DNA of 64,000 nt. Origin: Thioalkalivibrio sp. ALJ3 (GTDB lineage: Bacteria > Pseudomonadota > Gammaproteobacteria > Ectothiorhodospirales > Ectothiorhodospiraceae). Made by a program: the position numbers and the translations under genes. The notes under the pieces are model-generated. The model made no database searches, was not told the DNA's origin, and saw nothing but the letters and a program-made list of their open reading frames with translations. Location: NCBI RefSeq assembly GCF_000377205.1, contig NZ_KB897906.1, forward strand, positions 278,272-342,271, in the 5' to 3' direction. This document shows positions 1-8,681 of the stretch, in pieces (positions within the stretch are counted from its first letter, which is position 1; each line of letters starts with the position of its first letter).

Positions 1-877
1 GGAGCCCATGGGACTCGATATCGTGCACTACACCAATGCGTCCGAAGCCCTCGCGGCCTTCGACCCGTCTCACTTCGACCTGGTCCTGAGCGATGTTCTC
101 GTGGAGGGCGAACTCAGTGGCATGGGCCTCGTAGGGTGTATCCGACAGCAATGCCCGGACATGACGGCGATGCCGATCGTTGCGATGTCGGGCCTGGATG
201 ATCAGCATCGACGGGCGGAATTATTTCGCTTGGGTGTCAACGACTTTATAACGAAACCCGTTCAACGAGATGAGCTACGTGCTCGTCTGAGCAACCTCTT
301 GAACAACAAGCGCCTGATGGACGAGGTCCGCCTCCAGCGCCAGAAGCACTACGAGATGGCCATGGTGGATCCCCTGACCGGGCTCAGCAATCGCAATGCC
401 CTGAGCGACTTCGCCAGCCGATTTTTCGACGAGCCCGGCAGCCAGGAACAACCGATTGCACTGATATTGATGGATCTCGACCGCTTCAAGGACATCAACG
501 ACCGCCACGGACATCTGGTTGGCGACGAGGTCCTCGCGGCCATTGGTGAACTTCTGCGCACGGTGGCCACTCCTGGCGAGGTCCCTATCCGCTTCGGTGG
601 CGAAGAGCTGCTGATCCTGATGCCGGGCAGTGACCTGTTCGACGCGCATACGCGTGCCGAGGACCTGCGCCAGCGGATCCAGGAGCTGCATCCAGCCGGC
701 CTCCCGCTGACCGCTTCGTTCGGCGTCACCAGCCGGGAGCCCGGAAGCAACGCCGGAATCAACGACCTGTTCCGCGCGGCCGACGAAGCGGTCTACAACG
801 CCAAGGCCCGAGGACGAAACTGCGTGGTTTCACTCCCCAGCCGGCATGACAGCCCTGCAGTGGAGTACTACGGCTGA
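1..877 (+). CDS. Response regulator with REC and GGDEF domains (5' end off the window)
   Basis: Likely phosphorylation-controlled diguanylate cyclase making c-di-GMP in the cytoplasm. The frame is open to the window edge. The first Met in frame (position 8) falls inside helix 1/strand 2 of a receiver domain, so the true N-terminus lies upstream. Counting from that Met, the receiver keeps the phospho-acceptor Asp29 (in VLSDVL) and the conserved Lys83 (ITKP). A linker leads to a GGDEF domain (DPLTGLSNR at about 121-129). The active-site signature reads GGEEL (197-201) where GGEEF/GGDEF is usual; the catalytic acidic residues are present, so activity is likely but not certain. It lies 82 bp before the H-NOX gene on the same strand, so both may respond to the same c-di-GMP circuit. 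Confidence 0.9.
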   Translation, partial: EPMGLDIVHYTNASEALAAFDPSHFDLVLSDVLVEGELSGMGLVGCIRQQCPDMTAMPIVAMSGLDDQHRRAELFRLGVNDFITKPVQRDELRARLSNLLNNKRLMDEVRLQRQKHYEMAMVDPLTGLSNRNALSDFASRFFDEPGSQEQPIALILMDLDRFKDINDRHGHLVGDEVLAAIGELLRTVATPGEVPIRFGGEELLILMPGSDLFDAHTRAEDLRQRIQELHPAGLPLTASFGVTSREPGSNAGINDLFRAADEAVYNAKARGRNCVVSLPSRHDSPAVEYYG

Positions 878-959
878 TCGCGGTCACAGAATCCGCCCTG
901 TTTTCTCAGGGTTCGATCCTTTAGGGTCACGAGTTAGAGATTCGAATGGGAACAATGGA

Positions 960-1508
960 ATGAAAGGCATTGTGTTTAACGTCCTTGAAGATATCGTGAC
1001 GGAACACTACGGCGAGGCTGGCTGGGACGACGTCCTGGGCAGGGCGGAAGTCAGCGGCGTCTATACCTCGCTCGGGAATTACGAAGATGACGAGATGATG
1101 CGACTTGTCAGCGCCGCCTGCGAGATCACGGGCCTCGATACCTCCGACTGTCTGCAATGGATCGGGCGCGAGATGCTTCCGCGCTTCGAACAGGCCTACC
1201 CGGGTGTATTCGATCCCTACCCCGATTCGATGGGGCTTCTCCAGGCCCTGAACGACGTGATCCACCCGGAGGTCGTGAAACTCTACCCGGGCGCTCAAGT
1301 CCCTGTGTTTGACTGTGAGCAAACTGGACCCCACGAGTTGTCGATGGACTACCGTTCCGAACGCGGACTTTGCTCACTGGCACACGGGCTTATGCTGGGC
1401 ACTGGCGATCGCTACGGGCAAACCGTCCATGTCGATCACCCCGAGTGCCAGCATCGAGGCGACACCCGCTGCCATTTCCAGATCCATATCGAGCCGCGCG
1501 TTGGCTGA
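960..1508 (+). CDS. H-NOX heme nitric oxide/oxygen sensor protein
   Basis: Stand-alone H-NOX domain of 182 residues, the usual length. The family binds heme and senses NO (or O2) and passes the signal to a partner enzyme encoded next to it. The start is set at the canonical MKG N-terminus (position 960); an ATG at 945 in another frame stops after five codons. Visible hallmarks are the proximal heme ligand His102 (IHPEV) and the YxSxR motif at Tyr131-Ser133-Arg135 that holds the heme propionates. The stop codon overlaps the TTG start of the downstream GGDEF-EAL gene by 8 bases, as in known H-NOX/c-di-GMP effector pairs. No distal-pocket Tyr was assigned, so NO versus O2 preference is open. Confidence 0.95.
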   Translation: MKGIVFNVLEDIVTEHYGEAGWDDVLGRAEVSGVYTSLGNYEDDEMMRLVSAACEITGLDTSDCLQWIGREMLPRFEQAYPGVFDPYPDSMGLLQALNDVIHPEVVKLYPGAQVPVFDCEQTGPHELSMDYRSERGLCSLAHGLMLGTGDRYGQTVHVDHPECQHRGDTRCHFQIHIEPRVG

Positions 1509-3381
1509 CCCGCACCACCAAGAGGATGCAAGGGCTGCGACGGCACAACGTGATCGCCGCCTGCATCGCGAGCGGCAGGCTCGGCAGGAAGCCGAGCGGA
1601 TCGCCGAAGACGCTACCCGGCGCCTGTATCGAGAACAGATCAAGCTCGCAACCATCCTGGAAGTCACGCGACTGGCCAATGCCAGCGACAGTCTGGAAGA
1701 CACCACGGCTCAGGGGCTGCAGCAGCTCGCCGCCCACACCGTCTGGAAGCGCGGCCATGCCCTTTACCGCAACCCGGAGGGACACCTGCGGCGGATTGCC
1801 GAGCTGAACCTCCCCGCACAGGATGGTGCGATCGAACCTACACCCGCAGGTCGGGTACTACTGGACTCGGCCAGCGGCATCGAAAGCCAGCTTGGGCTCG
1901 CTGCCCAATCGCCCAACGACCCGGTTCGCTGCTGTATCTGCAGCATCTATGTCCATGGCCATTGCTATGGCCTGATCGAGGCCTTCGCCGACACCCCGGA
2001 TATCGACCCGGACCTCAGCCGTGAGGTCATCGAGGGGATCGCCCAGGCACTCGGACATGTGTACAAGCGGGAGCACGACCGCAAAGTGATCGAGCACATG
2101 GCCTATTTTGATGGCCTCACCGGGCTGGGCAATCGCGCCCTGTTCTTCGACCGGCTCGACCTGGCGCTGCGGCGCGCCCGGCGGGCCGAGCAATGTGTGG
2201 CGGTTCTGGCTCTGAACATCGACCGTTTCCGCGACATCAATGACATGGTCGGCAAACAGGCGGGTGACCAATTCCTGGTAGCGCTGGCCAACAGCCTGCG
2301 CACCGTTATTCGCGACACCGACACTGCTGCGCGCATTGGTGGTGATGAGTTCGTTGTGGTGTTTGACGGGGTTGACTCCTCCATGGATGTCGAAGGGCTA
2401 TGTCAGCGCGTGCTGAATGCCCTGTACCGGGACTATTCCGCACACGTCCCCGAAGGCTTCGACCCACACATGAGCGCGGGTGTGGCGGTATTCCCCGGCG
2501 ACGCCCACGACGCGGAAGTGCTCACCCGCTGCGCGGAGATGGCCCTGCAACGCTCCAAGGGTGAAGGTGGGGCACGCCTTACGGTATACGATCCCGCTCT
2601 GGCGGAGCGCAGCGCGCGCCGTCGCGAATTGGAGCAGGAACTCCGCACCGCAGTGGCAAACGGCGAGCTGGTGCCCTGGTTTCAGCCCATCGTGGACCTG
2701 CCGAGCCAGCGCATTGTCGGCGCCGAGGCTCTGCTGCGCTGGCAGCGCCCCGGTGCACCCGGGCCTGATCAGTTTGTTCCTATACTGGAAGAACTCGGTT
2801 TGATGCTGGACGTTGGCGACCTGGTGTTGAATACCGCCTTGCAGCAGGCTGCCGACTGGCGCGCGTCCGGCCATGACTTCCAGCGCATCTCGGTGAACGT
2901 CTCGCCAGTCCAACTCAAACGCGACCACTTTCTAACGGTACTGGACCGTGCCCTGTCCGAAACCGCCTTGCCCGCCGACTGCGTCTGTCTTGAAATCACC
3001 GAAAACGTCTACCTCGCGGGAGACTCCAGCATCCGCGCCCGGATCGCCGCCGTTCGCGAGCGCGGAGTGCATATCGCGCTCGACGACTTCGGTACGGGAT
3101 ACTCGTCGCTGGGCTATCTCCAGTGGCTGCGACTCGACACGCTCAAAATCGACAAGAGCTTCGTGCAACCCCTTGGACAGGACCCTTACTACACGAATCT
3201 TGTGCGTTCCATCATTAGTCTGGCGCAAGCGCTGGACTTGCAGGTGACCGCCGAAGGCATCGAACACCCCGACGCGGCGGACATGCTGGCGGCCATGGGC
3301 TGCACCTATTGCCAAGGCTATTACTTTGGGCGGGCCATGCAGGCAGACGCACTCACCCCTCTACTGCCAAAATCCTGTTAG
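1501..3381 (+). CDS. GGDEF-EAL c-di-GMP enzyme, probable H-NOX effector
   Basis: Bifunctional-type c-di-GMP synthase/phosphodiesterase, predicted partner of the H-NOX protein just upstream. The frame is open back to 1309, but that region is H-NOX coding sequence. A TTG at 1501 overlapping the H-NOX stop gives 626 residues and implies translational coupling. Order: charged coiled-coil (about 5-50), GAF-like region (about 50-190), GGDEF with intact GGDEF at 280-284, EAL with EAL at 408-410, then the EITE, DDFGTGYSS and AEGIE motifs of active phosphodiesterases. In characterised systems H-NOX ligation changes the balance of the two activities of such a partner. The TAG stop is the first codon of a palindromic repeat element (3379-3560). 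Confidence 0.92.
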   Translation: MADPHHQEDARAATAQRDRRLHRERQARQEAERIAEDATRRLYREQIKLATILEVTRLANASDSLEDTTAQGLQQLAAHTVWKRGHALYRNPEGHLRRIAELNLPAQDGAIEPTPAGRVLLDSASGIESQLGLAAQSPNDPVRCCICSIYVHGHCYGLIEAFADTPDIDPDLSREVIEGIAQALGHVYKREHDRKVIEHMAYFDGLTGLGNRALFFDRLDLALRRARRAEQCVAVLALNIDRFRDINDMVGKQAGDQFLVALANSLRTVIRDTDTAARIGGDEFVVVFDGVDSSMDVEGLCQRVLNALYRDYSAHVPEGFDPHMSAGVAVFPGDAHDAEVLTRCAEMALQRSKGEGGARLTVYDPALAERSARRRELEQELRTAVANGELVPWFQPIVDLPSQRIVGAEALLRWQRPGAPGPDQFVPILEELGLMLDVGDLVLNTALQQAADWRASGHDFQRISVNVSPVQLKRDHFLTVLDRALSETALPADCVCLEITENVYLAGDSSIRARIAAVRERGVHIALDDFGTGYSSLGYLQWLRLDTLKIDKSFVQPLGQDPYYTNLVRSIISLAQALDLQVTAEGIEHPDAADMLAAMGCTYCQGYYFGRAMQADALTPLLPKSC

Positions 3382-3560
3382 GGAACACTGATCAATCCAC
3401 CAACCCCGAAGGGGCTCGGCCGCTCGTTCTTGATAACAACAAGCGCGGGAACAGCGTTGCGGCTCGCTTGCGCAGAATAACTGCACAGTGATCACTGCCT
3501 CTTTTTCGCACAAAAAAGCGACTCGTGCGCGCGCGGATACATTGATCAGTGCTTCCCTGG
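3379..3560. mobile_element. Palindromic MITE-like element, copy A (degenerate, short)
   Basis: 182 bp element related to three others here (18834-19080, 32763-33081, 39883-40170). Ends are inverted repeats: the left end reads TAGGGAACACTGATCAAT and the right end, read on the minus strand, CCAGGGAAGCACTGATCAAT. The interior shares blocks with copy B in the same orientation: GGGGCTCGGCCG, GCGCGGGAAC, a TGCACAGTGATCACTG-like segment and AAAAAAGCGACTCG. It lacks the left-hand third found in the others. The terminal TAG is the stop codon of the GGDEF-EAL gene. It carries no transposase. Confidence 0.8.
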
Positions 3561-3666
3561 AAACCCGGGACCTCGTCACAGCTTTCCACATGCGTCCCCG
3601 GGTATCCGCCATGGGGTTGTATGGAATCCCTATACTTTCTGCACATTACTCGCTCCGGAAATCGGC

Positions 3667-4452
3667 TTGCCAGATCCCGCCTCACCGCATACGGCCGACC
3701 ACGATCGGCTGCTCGACACCAATCGTCGTTTCTACAATGACTTGTGGAAAGACTCGCGCCTGGTGCCTCCCGATCAATTCAATACGTGGCCGCTCGTCTG
3801 CCGACTCAGCCGGGAAGGCTGCGAGCGGCTAGAAGTCGGGCCCGGAATGCGCCCACGACTGCCCATAACCGGCACTCACTTCGCCGACATCAGCGAACCC
3901 GCGCTGCGCACACTGCGAACCGAAGGGGGGCATACGGAGTCCGCAGTAATCGGCCACCTGCCCTACGAAGATGGTCGCTTCGACCTGATCTGCGCGCTCG
4001 ACATCATCGAGCACGTCGAGGACGACGAACAGGCCATGCGTGAACTAACGCGTGTCGCCGCACCGGGCGCGCGCATCCTGCTCTCGACGCCGCTCCATCC
4101 ACAGTACTGGACCCGTTTCGACGAGATCGTCGGTCACTATCGCCGCTACACGCCCAACAGCCTGTTCGCGTTGCTGGAACGCCACGGTCTTACCATCGAC
4201 CAGAGCGGCGTCTTCGGCATGAAGCCCCGCTCGTCACTCCTTACCCGCCTCGGCATGTGGTTCCTGCTGCATCATCGGGACACGGCCATGCATTACTACA
4301 ACCGTTATTTCATGCCGCTGGCCCTGAAACGGCAAAAGCCACTTCAGCTCTACCCGGGCATGATCCCGACCGAAGACGTGGGCGAGGTCTTCCTCGTCTG
4401 CCGCAAGGTCGCCTGCGCCGACGTTCGCCACCCGAGCGGGTTTCTTGAATGA
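3667..4452 (+). CDS. Class I SAM-dependent methyltransferase
   Basis: 261-residue methyltransferase of the Methyltransf_11 type. The SAM-binding motif I is LEVGPG (55-60) and a further acidic motif follows at ALDIIEHVED, the post-motif typical of this fold. The substrate cannot be read from the sequence; relatives act on quinones, lipids, sugars or small metabolites. The C-terminal third is rich in aromatic and basic residues and may form the acceptor pocket. The start is a TTG at 3667 directly after the repeat element; no earlier ATG in frame is convincing, so the start is tentative. The stop codon lies inside a 9-bp hairpin (4434-4460). Confidence 0.82.
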   Translation: MPDPASPHTADHDRLLDTNRRFYNDLWKDSRLVPPDQFNTWPLVCRLSREGCERLEVGPGMRPRLPITGTHFADISEPALRTLRTEGGHTESAVIGHLPYEDGRFDLICALDIIEHVEDDEQAMRELTRVAAPGARILLSTPLHPQYWTRFDEIVGHYRRYTPNSLFALLERHGLTIDQSGVFGMKPRSSLLTRLGMWFLLHHRDTAMHYYNRYFMPLALKRQKPLQLYPGMIPTEDVGEVFLVCRKVACADVRHPSGFLE

Positions 4453-4460
4453 ACCCGCTC
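4434..4460 (+). terminator. Hairpin over the methyltransferase stop codon
   Basis: Perfect 9-bp stem, GAGCGGGTT at 4434-4442 with AACCCGCTC at 4452-4460, and a 9-base loop. It overlaps the end of the methyltransferase gene. There is no clear T-run after it, so it may be a weak terminator or an mRNA-stabilising hairpin. Confidence 0.5.
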
Positions 4461-4505
4461 CCGCGGGTATTGTCGATGAAACAGGATCCTCACTAGGCTG
4501 CATCG

Positions 4506-4823
4506 ATGTTCGATACGCGTCCGCTACATACGGCTCAACAACAGCATCCGTTTATCCTGTCGCTGCTTGTGCTCGCGACCGGCTTCGTGCTGACGATGCA
4601 GAACCCGCAGGCCCAGGACGCCGCGGCCGAGGTAATGTCCAGGGTCGAACTACCCACCCTCGCACAGGTCATGGAAATGCGCCCTCAAAGTCCTCCGCCC
4701 GGCGTCGAAGGGGACCAGTTGGCGAGCGAAGAACCCGAGGAAACCCAGGCCCTGATCATGCTGGACCGCGAAGCGCAGGTGACCCGCTCCGCGAGCGAGC
4801 TGCGCGAGCGCCCGCAACGGTAG
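4506..4823 (+). CDS. Small single-pass membrane protein of unknown function
   Basis: 105-residue protein with one hydrophobic stretch near the N-terminus (about 16-31, FILSLLVLATGFVL), then a soluble tail rich in Glu, Pro and Gln. Topology suggests an anchored periplasmic or cytoplasmic tail. It lies 53 bp after the methyltransferase and 56 bp before the PulE-like ATPase, all on the plus strand, so it could be an accessory to either. The family is not recognised. The other frames here are less protein-like (a competing frame from 4445 is Arg/Gly-rich with no recognisable domain). Confidence 0.6.
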   Translation: MFDTRPLHTAQQQHPFILSLLVLATGFVLTMQNPQAQDAAAEVMSRVELPTLAQVMEMRPQSPPPGVEGDQLASEEPEETQALIMLDREAQVTRSASELRERPQR

Positions 4824-4879
4824 CTCTTGCCGGTCCCGACCGGGATCGCGCCCTCCCCAATCCTTTCACTGGGGGCTGA

Positions 4880-6193
4880 ATGCCGGAATCCCTCCGCCAA
4901 GCGCCCGGCGACGGGCGCGCACTCAAACCCTACCTGGTTCCAAGCCTGAGCGAGTACCTCGACGAGGACGAACACGCGGAAGGCCGTCTCGAGGCCCATG
5001 CCCTGATCGAGGACGCCGTCGCCGTCCGCGCCTCGGATATCCACCTCGACCCGGAACCCCACGGCTACCGCATTCGCCTGCGCATCGATGGCCTGATGGT
5101 GGATGCCACCACCCTCGAGCCAGGACTGGGCGAGCTTCTGGCCAATCAGCTGAAGACCCTCGCCGGTCTGGACCCAATGCCAACCCTGACCTCGGCAGAA
5201 GGCAGTCTTGCATGGCGCAACGAAGACACGGGGCATCTGGATCTTCGAGTCACTACGGTTCCCTGCGTCAGTGGCGACAAGCTGGCCGTCCGTATCCTGT
5301 CCGAGCCGGATGCCTTTCAGGATCTGGGCGACCTGGGGCTGCCGGGGGCGGAAGTCGAGGCGATCCGCCAATGGACACAAACCGCCGGCGGCGTGCTGCT
5401 GGTCACCGGCCCCACAGGCAGCGGCAAGACAACGACGCTCTATGCCCTGCTGCACGAGATTGGCCAGACGCCACAGCAGATCATCACGCTCGAGGACCCC
5501 GTCGAGTACGCCGTCCCCGGCGTGAATCAGATCCAGATCAACAGCGACCAGGGTCTGGACTTCGAACGCGGAACCCAGACGCTGCTCCGACTCGATCCGG
5601 ACTATGTGCTGGTCGGCGAGGTCCGCGACGGTGGGTCCGCCCGCGGCGCCATGAATATCGCCAACAGCGGACGTTCCCTGATGGCCACCCTGCACAGCCG
5701 CGATGCAGTCGGTACGGTCGCCTCCTTGCGCAATATGGGCCTTGAAGACTTCGAGATCGCTCCAACCCTCGAGCTGGTGATCGCGCAGCGCCTCGTCCGA
5801 CGCCTCTGCCCACATTGCCAGGAGCGCCGGCCGCCGAGCGACCGGGAACGACAGTGGCTCGGCATCGCTGGACGCGAGGCACCCGAATCGGTCTGGGCCG
5901 CGCACGGCTGCTCGGCCTGCAATAATCTGGGCTACCATGGCCGAATCGGCATCTTCGAGGTCTGGTACCTCGACGACGATGACGCCGCGGCTATCCTTGA
6001 TCACCACGATGATCGGGGGCTCCGGCAACGCCTGTTCGACAAGGGCCAGCGCAGGCTCCTTGATGACGGCATGGACAAGGCCGAACGGGGCCTGACAACC
6101 TGCGACGAACTCTTTCGCGCGGGCTTGCTCTCCCCATACCGGAACCACACATCGCCAAACCGTCGGTTACAAATCCACCATGACCTCAACTGA
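4880..6193 (+). CDS. GspE/PulE/PilB-family secretion ATPase, orphan
   Basis: Cytoplasmic motor ATPase of the type II secretion/type IV pilus family, 437 residues, shorter than most GspE proteins because the N1 domain is almost absent. Visible motifs are the SDIHLDP segment of the N2 domain (52-58), Walker A GPTGSGKT (177-184), Asp box around LEDPVE (204-209), Walker B LVGEVRD (244-250), the His box near TLHSRD (270-275), and a tetracysteine zinc site Cys310-x2-Cys313 and Cys344-x2-Cys347. After Walker B, where GEIRDxET is usual, it has GEVRDGGS. No other secretion or pilus genes lie nearby, so the machine it drives is unknown. Its 3' end overlaps the next gene by 14 bases. Confidence 0.9.
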   Translation: MPESLRQAPGDGRALKPYLVPSLSEYLDEDEHAEGRLEAHALIEDAVAVRASDIHLDPEPHGYRIRLRIDGLMVDATTLEPGLGELLANQLKTLAGLDPMPTLTSAEGSLAWRNEDTGHLDLRVTTVPCVSGDKLAVRILSEPDAFQDLGDLGLPGAEVEAIRQWTQTAGGVLLVTGPTGSGKTTTLYALLHEIGQTPQQIITLEDPVEYAVPGVNQIQINSDQGLDFERGTQTLLRLDPDYVLVGEVRDGGSARGAMNIANSGRSLMATLHSRDAVGTVASLRNMGLEDFEIAPTLELVIAQRLVRRLCPHCQERRPPSDRERQWLGIAGREAPESVWAAHGCSACNNLGYHGRIGIFEVWYLDDDDAAAILDHHDDRGLRQRLFDKGQRRLLDDGMDKAERGLTTCDELFRAGLLSPYRNHTSPNRRLQIHHDLN

Positions 6194-7187
6194 CACTTTC
6201 AACGCGCTTCTGCTCCAGAAAGGCGATCCGCGACCGAGCGCCGAGGTAGTCGCTCTGAACACCGTCGACCTCTCCGCAGGGGAAGTACTTGTCGCCGTTG
6301 AGCACTCTGGGCTGAACTACAAGGACGCCATGGTCATCAACGGTCTCGGTCGCCTGGTGCGGGAGTATCCCCACGTCCCGGGGATCGATTTGGCGGGCAC
6401 CGTGAGCGAATCCCGCGATGCCCGCTACGGGCCAGGGGATCGCATTCTGTTGACCGGCTGGCATGTCGGCGAACGCCATTGGGGTGGCTACGCAGAGTAC
6501 GCCAGTGTCAACGGCGACTGGCTCACACCTATCCCGGCCACCCTGGATGCCCGTGGCGCGATGATTGTGGGAACGGCCGGATTCACCGCCATGCTGGCGG
6601 TCGAGGCACTGGAACAGGGCGCGATCACGCCCGAGAGGGGCCCAATTCTGGTCACCGGTGCCTCCGGCGGTGTGGGCAACCTGGCGACCGCACTCCTTTC
6701 GGCCCTGGGCTATGCCGTCACGGCGGTTACCGGGCGGCCGGACAACGCCGGACACCTGGAGGCCCTGGGGGCCCGGTCGATCATGTCCCGAGCCGAGCTT
6801 GCCGCGCGGCCTTCCCGCCCGTTGCTGTCAGAACGCTGGGCGGGGGTGATCGACAGCGTGGGTGGCGACACCCTTGCCCACGCCCTCGCCGAGACACAGA
6901 CGCGCGGCGTGGTGGCGTCCTGCGGACTCGCGGGCGGTACCGAACTAACGACCACGGTCATCCCGTTCCTGCTGCGTGGCATTCGGCTCCAGGGCATTGA
7001 CTCTGTGCAATATCCGGCGAACGACCGCGAACGGGTCTGGCAGCGCATCGGCAACCTGCTGACAACGGAGGTACTGGAGCGCTGCCTGGCGGAAGAGGTT
7101 GGTCTGTCACAGCTCTCGCAGCGCGCGGATGCGCTGCTGGCCGGCCAGGTCCGCGGACGCGTCCTCGTCACTCCAAAAGACGGCTGA
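6180..7187 (+). CDS. acuI: AcuI/YhdH-family acrylyl-CoA reductase (NADPH)
   Basis: Zinc-free medium-chain dehydrogenase/reductase, 335 residues. Known AcuI/YhdH enzymes reduce acryloyl-CoA to propionyl-CoA with NADPH and detoxify acrylate, including that from DMSP breakdown. Features are the GroES-like N-domain with NYKDAM and the VPGIDLAGTV segment, typical of this subfamily, and the nucleotide-binding turn VTGASGGVGN in the Rossmann domain. The start overlaps the ATPase gene by 14 bases. The gene converges on thiI with only 9 bp between the stops. The subfamily match is good; the physiological substrate here is inferred. Confidence 0.85.
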   Translation: MTSTDTFNALLLQKGDPRPSAEVVALNTVDLSAGEVLVAVEHSGLNYKDAMVINGLGRLVREYPHVPGIDLAGTVSESRDARYGPGDRILLTGWHVGERHWGGYAEYASVNGDWLTPIPATLDARGAMIVGTAGFTAMLAVEALEQGAITPERGPILVTGASGGVGNLATALLSALGYAVTAVTGRPDNAGHLEALGARSIMSRAELAARPSRPLLSERWAGVIDSVGGDTLAHALAETQTRGVVASCGLAGGTELTTTVIPFLLRGIRLQGIDSVQYPANDRERVWQRIGNLLTTEVLERCLAEEVGLSQLSQRADALLAGQVRGRVLVTPKDG

Positions 7188-7196
7188 CGAGCGCTC

Positions 7197-8681
7197 TCAG
7201 GCATCCGCCTCGGTCACGGGCTGCTGGCCCCACAGCCGGCGAAGCCTGGCCACATCACCCGCGAACGCCCGAGCATCGTAGCCTGCGGCGCGCATGCGTT
7301 CGGCCAGTATCGCGGACTGAGTACCGCGAAAGCAGTACAGCACATACGAACGGTCGCGCGGCAGATGCACAAAGCTCGTTGCGAACTCGTCCGCTGGATG
7401 ATTGACCGCACCCGGAACATGCCAGTCCCGATAGAACTCCGGCGGCTGGCAATCAATGACCTCCGTTGCCTCCGGAATCCGGTCGACCAGCAGCGGGCTT
7501 GTGCGGTCCTGCTCCGGTCGCTCTGGCGCACCGAGGTCATGCACCCGTGCCTCGGAAACGGCACGCTTCAGGCAGTCGTCACTGAGCGCACGTTCCATAC
7601 CCTCGATGTGTGCTCGCTTGCTGGTCACCATGGGCCGCTCGTTCGCAATCGCGCAGAACTCGGGGACCTTTTCGCACAACTCGAATGTGCCGATTGCGCG
7701 AGCGCGATTCATGATTTCCGTCTTGTCGAAGCCGATCAGTGGCCGCAACACCGGGAGATCCGCCACCGCATCGATCGTTTGCAGATTCGACAGCGTCTGG
7801 GAAGACACCTGACTAAGCGCCTCACCCGTGACCAGCGCCTCCGCGCCGCGCTCGTGGGCGATGGGAAGGGCCGCCCGATACATCAGCCGCTTCAGCACGA
7901 TCTGCCAGGCATCGCCGGGGATTTGCGCTCGCAGGTCCTCGACCACCCCCGAAAAGTCTACACTGAACATCCTCGGACGAATGCCCGCGCCCCAGGCACT
8001 GACCAGGCGGCGACAGACCGCGAGCACCATCTCCTCGTGCACGGCCCCACCGAGATTGCAAAACACAAAATCGACAGCCGTCCCGCGGCGCATGATGTAC
8101 CAGGCCGCCACCGCGGAATCGAACCCGCCCGAGATCAGGACCATGGCACGTCCCTGCACGCCCAGCGGCAATCCACCCCCACCCGGCTCGCGCTTCGAAT
8201 AGATCCAGGCCTGGTCACGGTCCAGATCGATGCGGACGACGACCTCAGGGTGGTCGAGATCCACACGACCAGGTCCATCCAGCACCGCGCCCACTCGGCG
8301 CTCGACATCGCTGGCCGAGATGTTCTTGCGACCGTGGCGCTTGCAGCGTACCGCGTACCGGCGTCCGCGCACCGTTTCGGTAAATCGATCGGCCACGACC
8401 TCGCAAAGCCGATCGACCGACACTTCATGCAGAACTACATCTACCGGCGAAAAGGTACTGATCCCGAATGTCTTTCGAATAACTGACTGCGCCGCCTCCG
8501 GTTCCGGAGTATAGAGGACCAGACGGCCCTGATGGGTACGCAGATCATGCGGAATCCCGATCAGTGCACGTTTCAGGTTGCGCCTCAGGACGCGCGTGAA
8601 GTGCCTCCGGGTACTGGGGGACTTCAGGTGGATCTCCGGGGCCAGCCGGACAATGATCGGGATCGTGGCAACGTCAGTCAT
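7197..8681 (-). CDS. thiI: tRNA 4-thiouridine synthase ThiI with rhodanese domain
   Basis: Introduces sulfur at U8 of tRNA (s4U, a near-UV sensor) and in some bacteria feeds sulfur to thiamine synthesis. The 494 residues are NFLD-THUMP (about 60-165), adenylating PP-loop SGGFDS (184-189), and a C-terminal rhodanese domain. Key cysteines are in place: Cys343 (EFCAI), matching the disulfide partner in E. coli, and Cys450 (LYCFRG), the persulfide carrier. The upstream gene, encoding a DUF523-DUF1722 protein, overlaps the thiI start by 8 bases, so the two are translationally coupled. That neighbour belongs to a family shown to remove sulfur from thiolated uracil/uridine, which suggests a writer-eraser pair. 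Confidence 0.96.
   Translation of the reverse strand: MTDVATIPIIVRLAPEIHLKSPSTRRHFTRVLRRNLKRALIGIPHDLRTHQGRLVLYTPEPEAAQSVIRKTFGISTFSPVDVVLHEVSVDRLCEVVADRFTETVRGRRYAVRCKRHGRKNISASDVERRVGAVLDGPGRVDLDHPEVVVRIDLDRDQAWIYSKREPGGGGLPLGVQGRAMVLISGGFDSAVAAWYIMRRGTAVDFVFCNLGGAVHEEMVLAVCRRLVSAWGAGIRPRMFSVDFSGVVEDLRAQIPGDAWQIVLKRLMYRAALPIAHERGAEALVTGEALSQVSSQTLSNLQTIDAVADLPVLRPLIGFDKTEIMNRARAIGTFELCEKVPEFCAIANERPMVTSKRAHIEGMERALSDDCLKRAVSEARVHDLGAPERPEQDRTSPLLVDRIPEATEVIDCQPPEFYRDWHVPGAVNHPADEFATSFVHLPRDRSYVLYCFRGTQSAILAERMRAAGYDARAFAGDVARLRRLWGQQPVTEADA

Noticed and set aside
4445-4879. 144-codon plus-strand frame
   Set aside because: Arg/Gly/Pro-rich, overlaps the methyltransferase stop and the small membrane protein, no domain; the frame at 4506 has a membrane helix and is preferred.
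4685-6148. 487-codon open frame on the minus strand
   Set aside because: Antisense to the PulE-like ATPase, which has all catalytic motifs.
7365-8486. 373-codon plus-strand frame
   Set aside because: Antisense to thiI.
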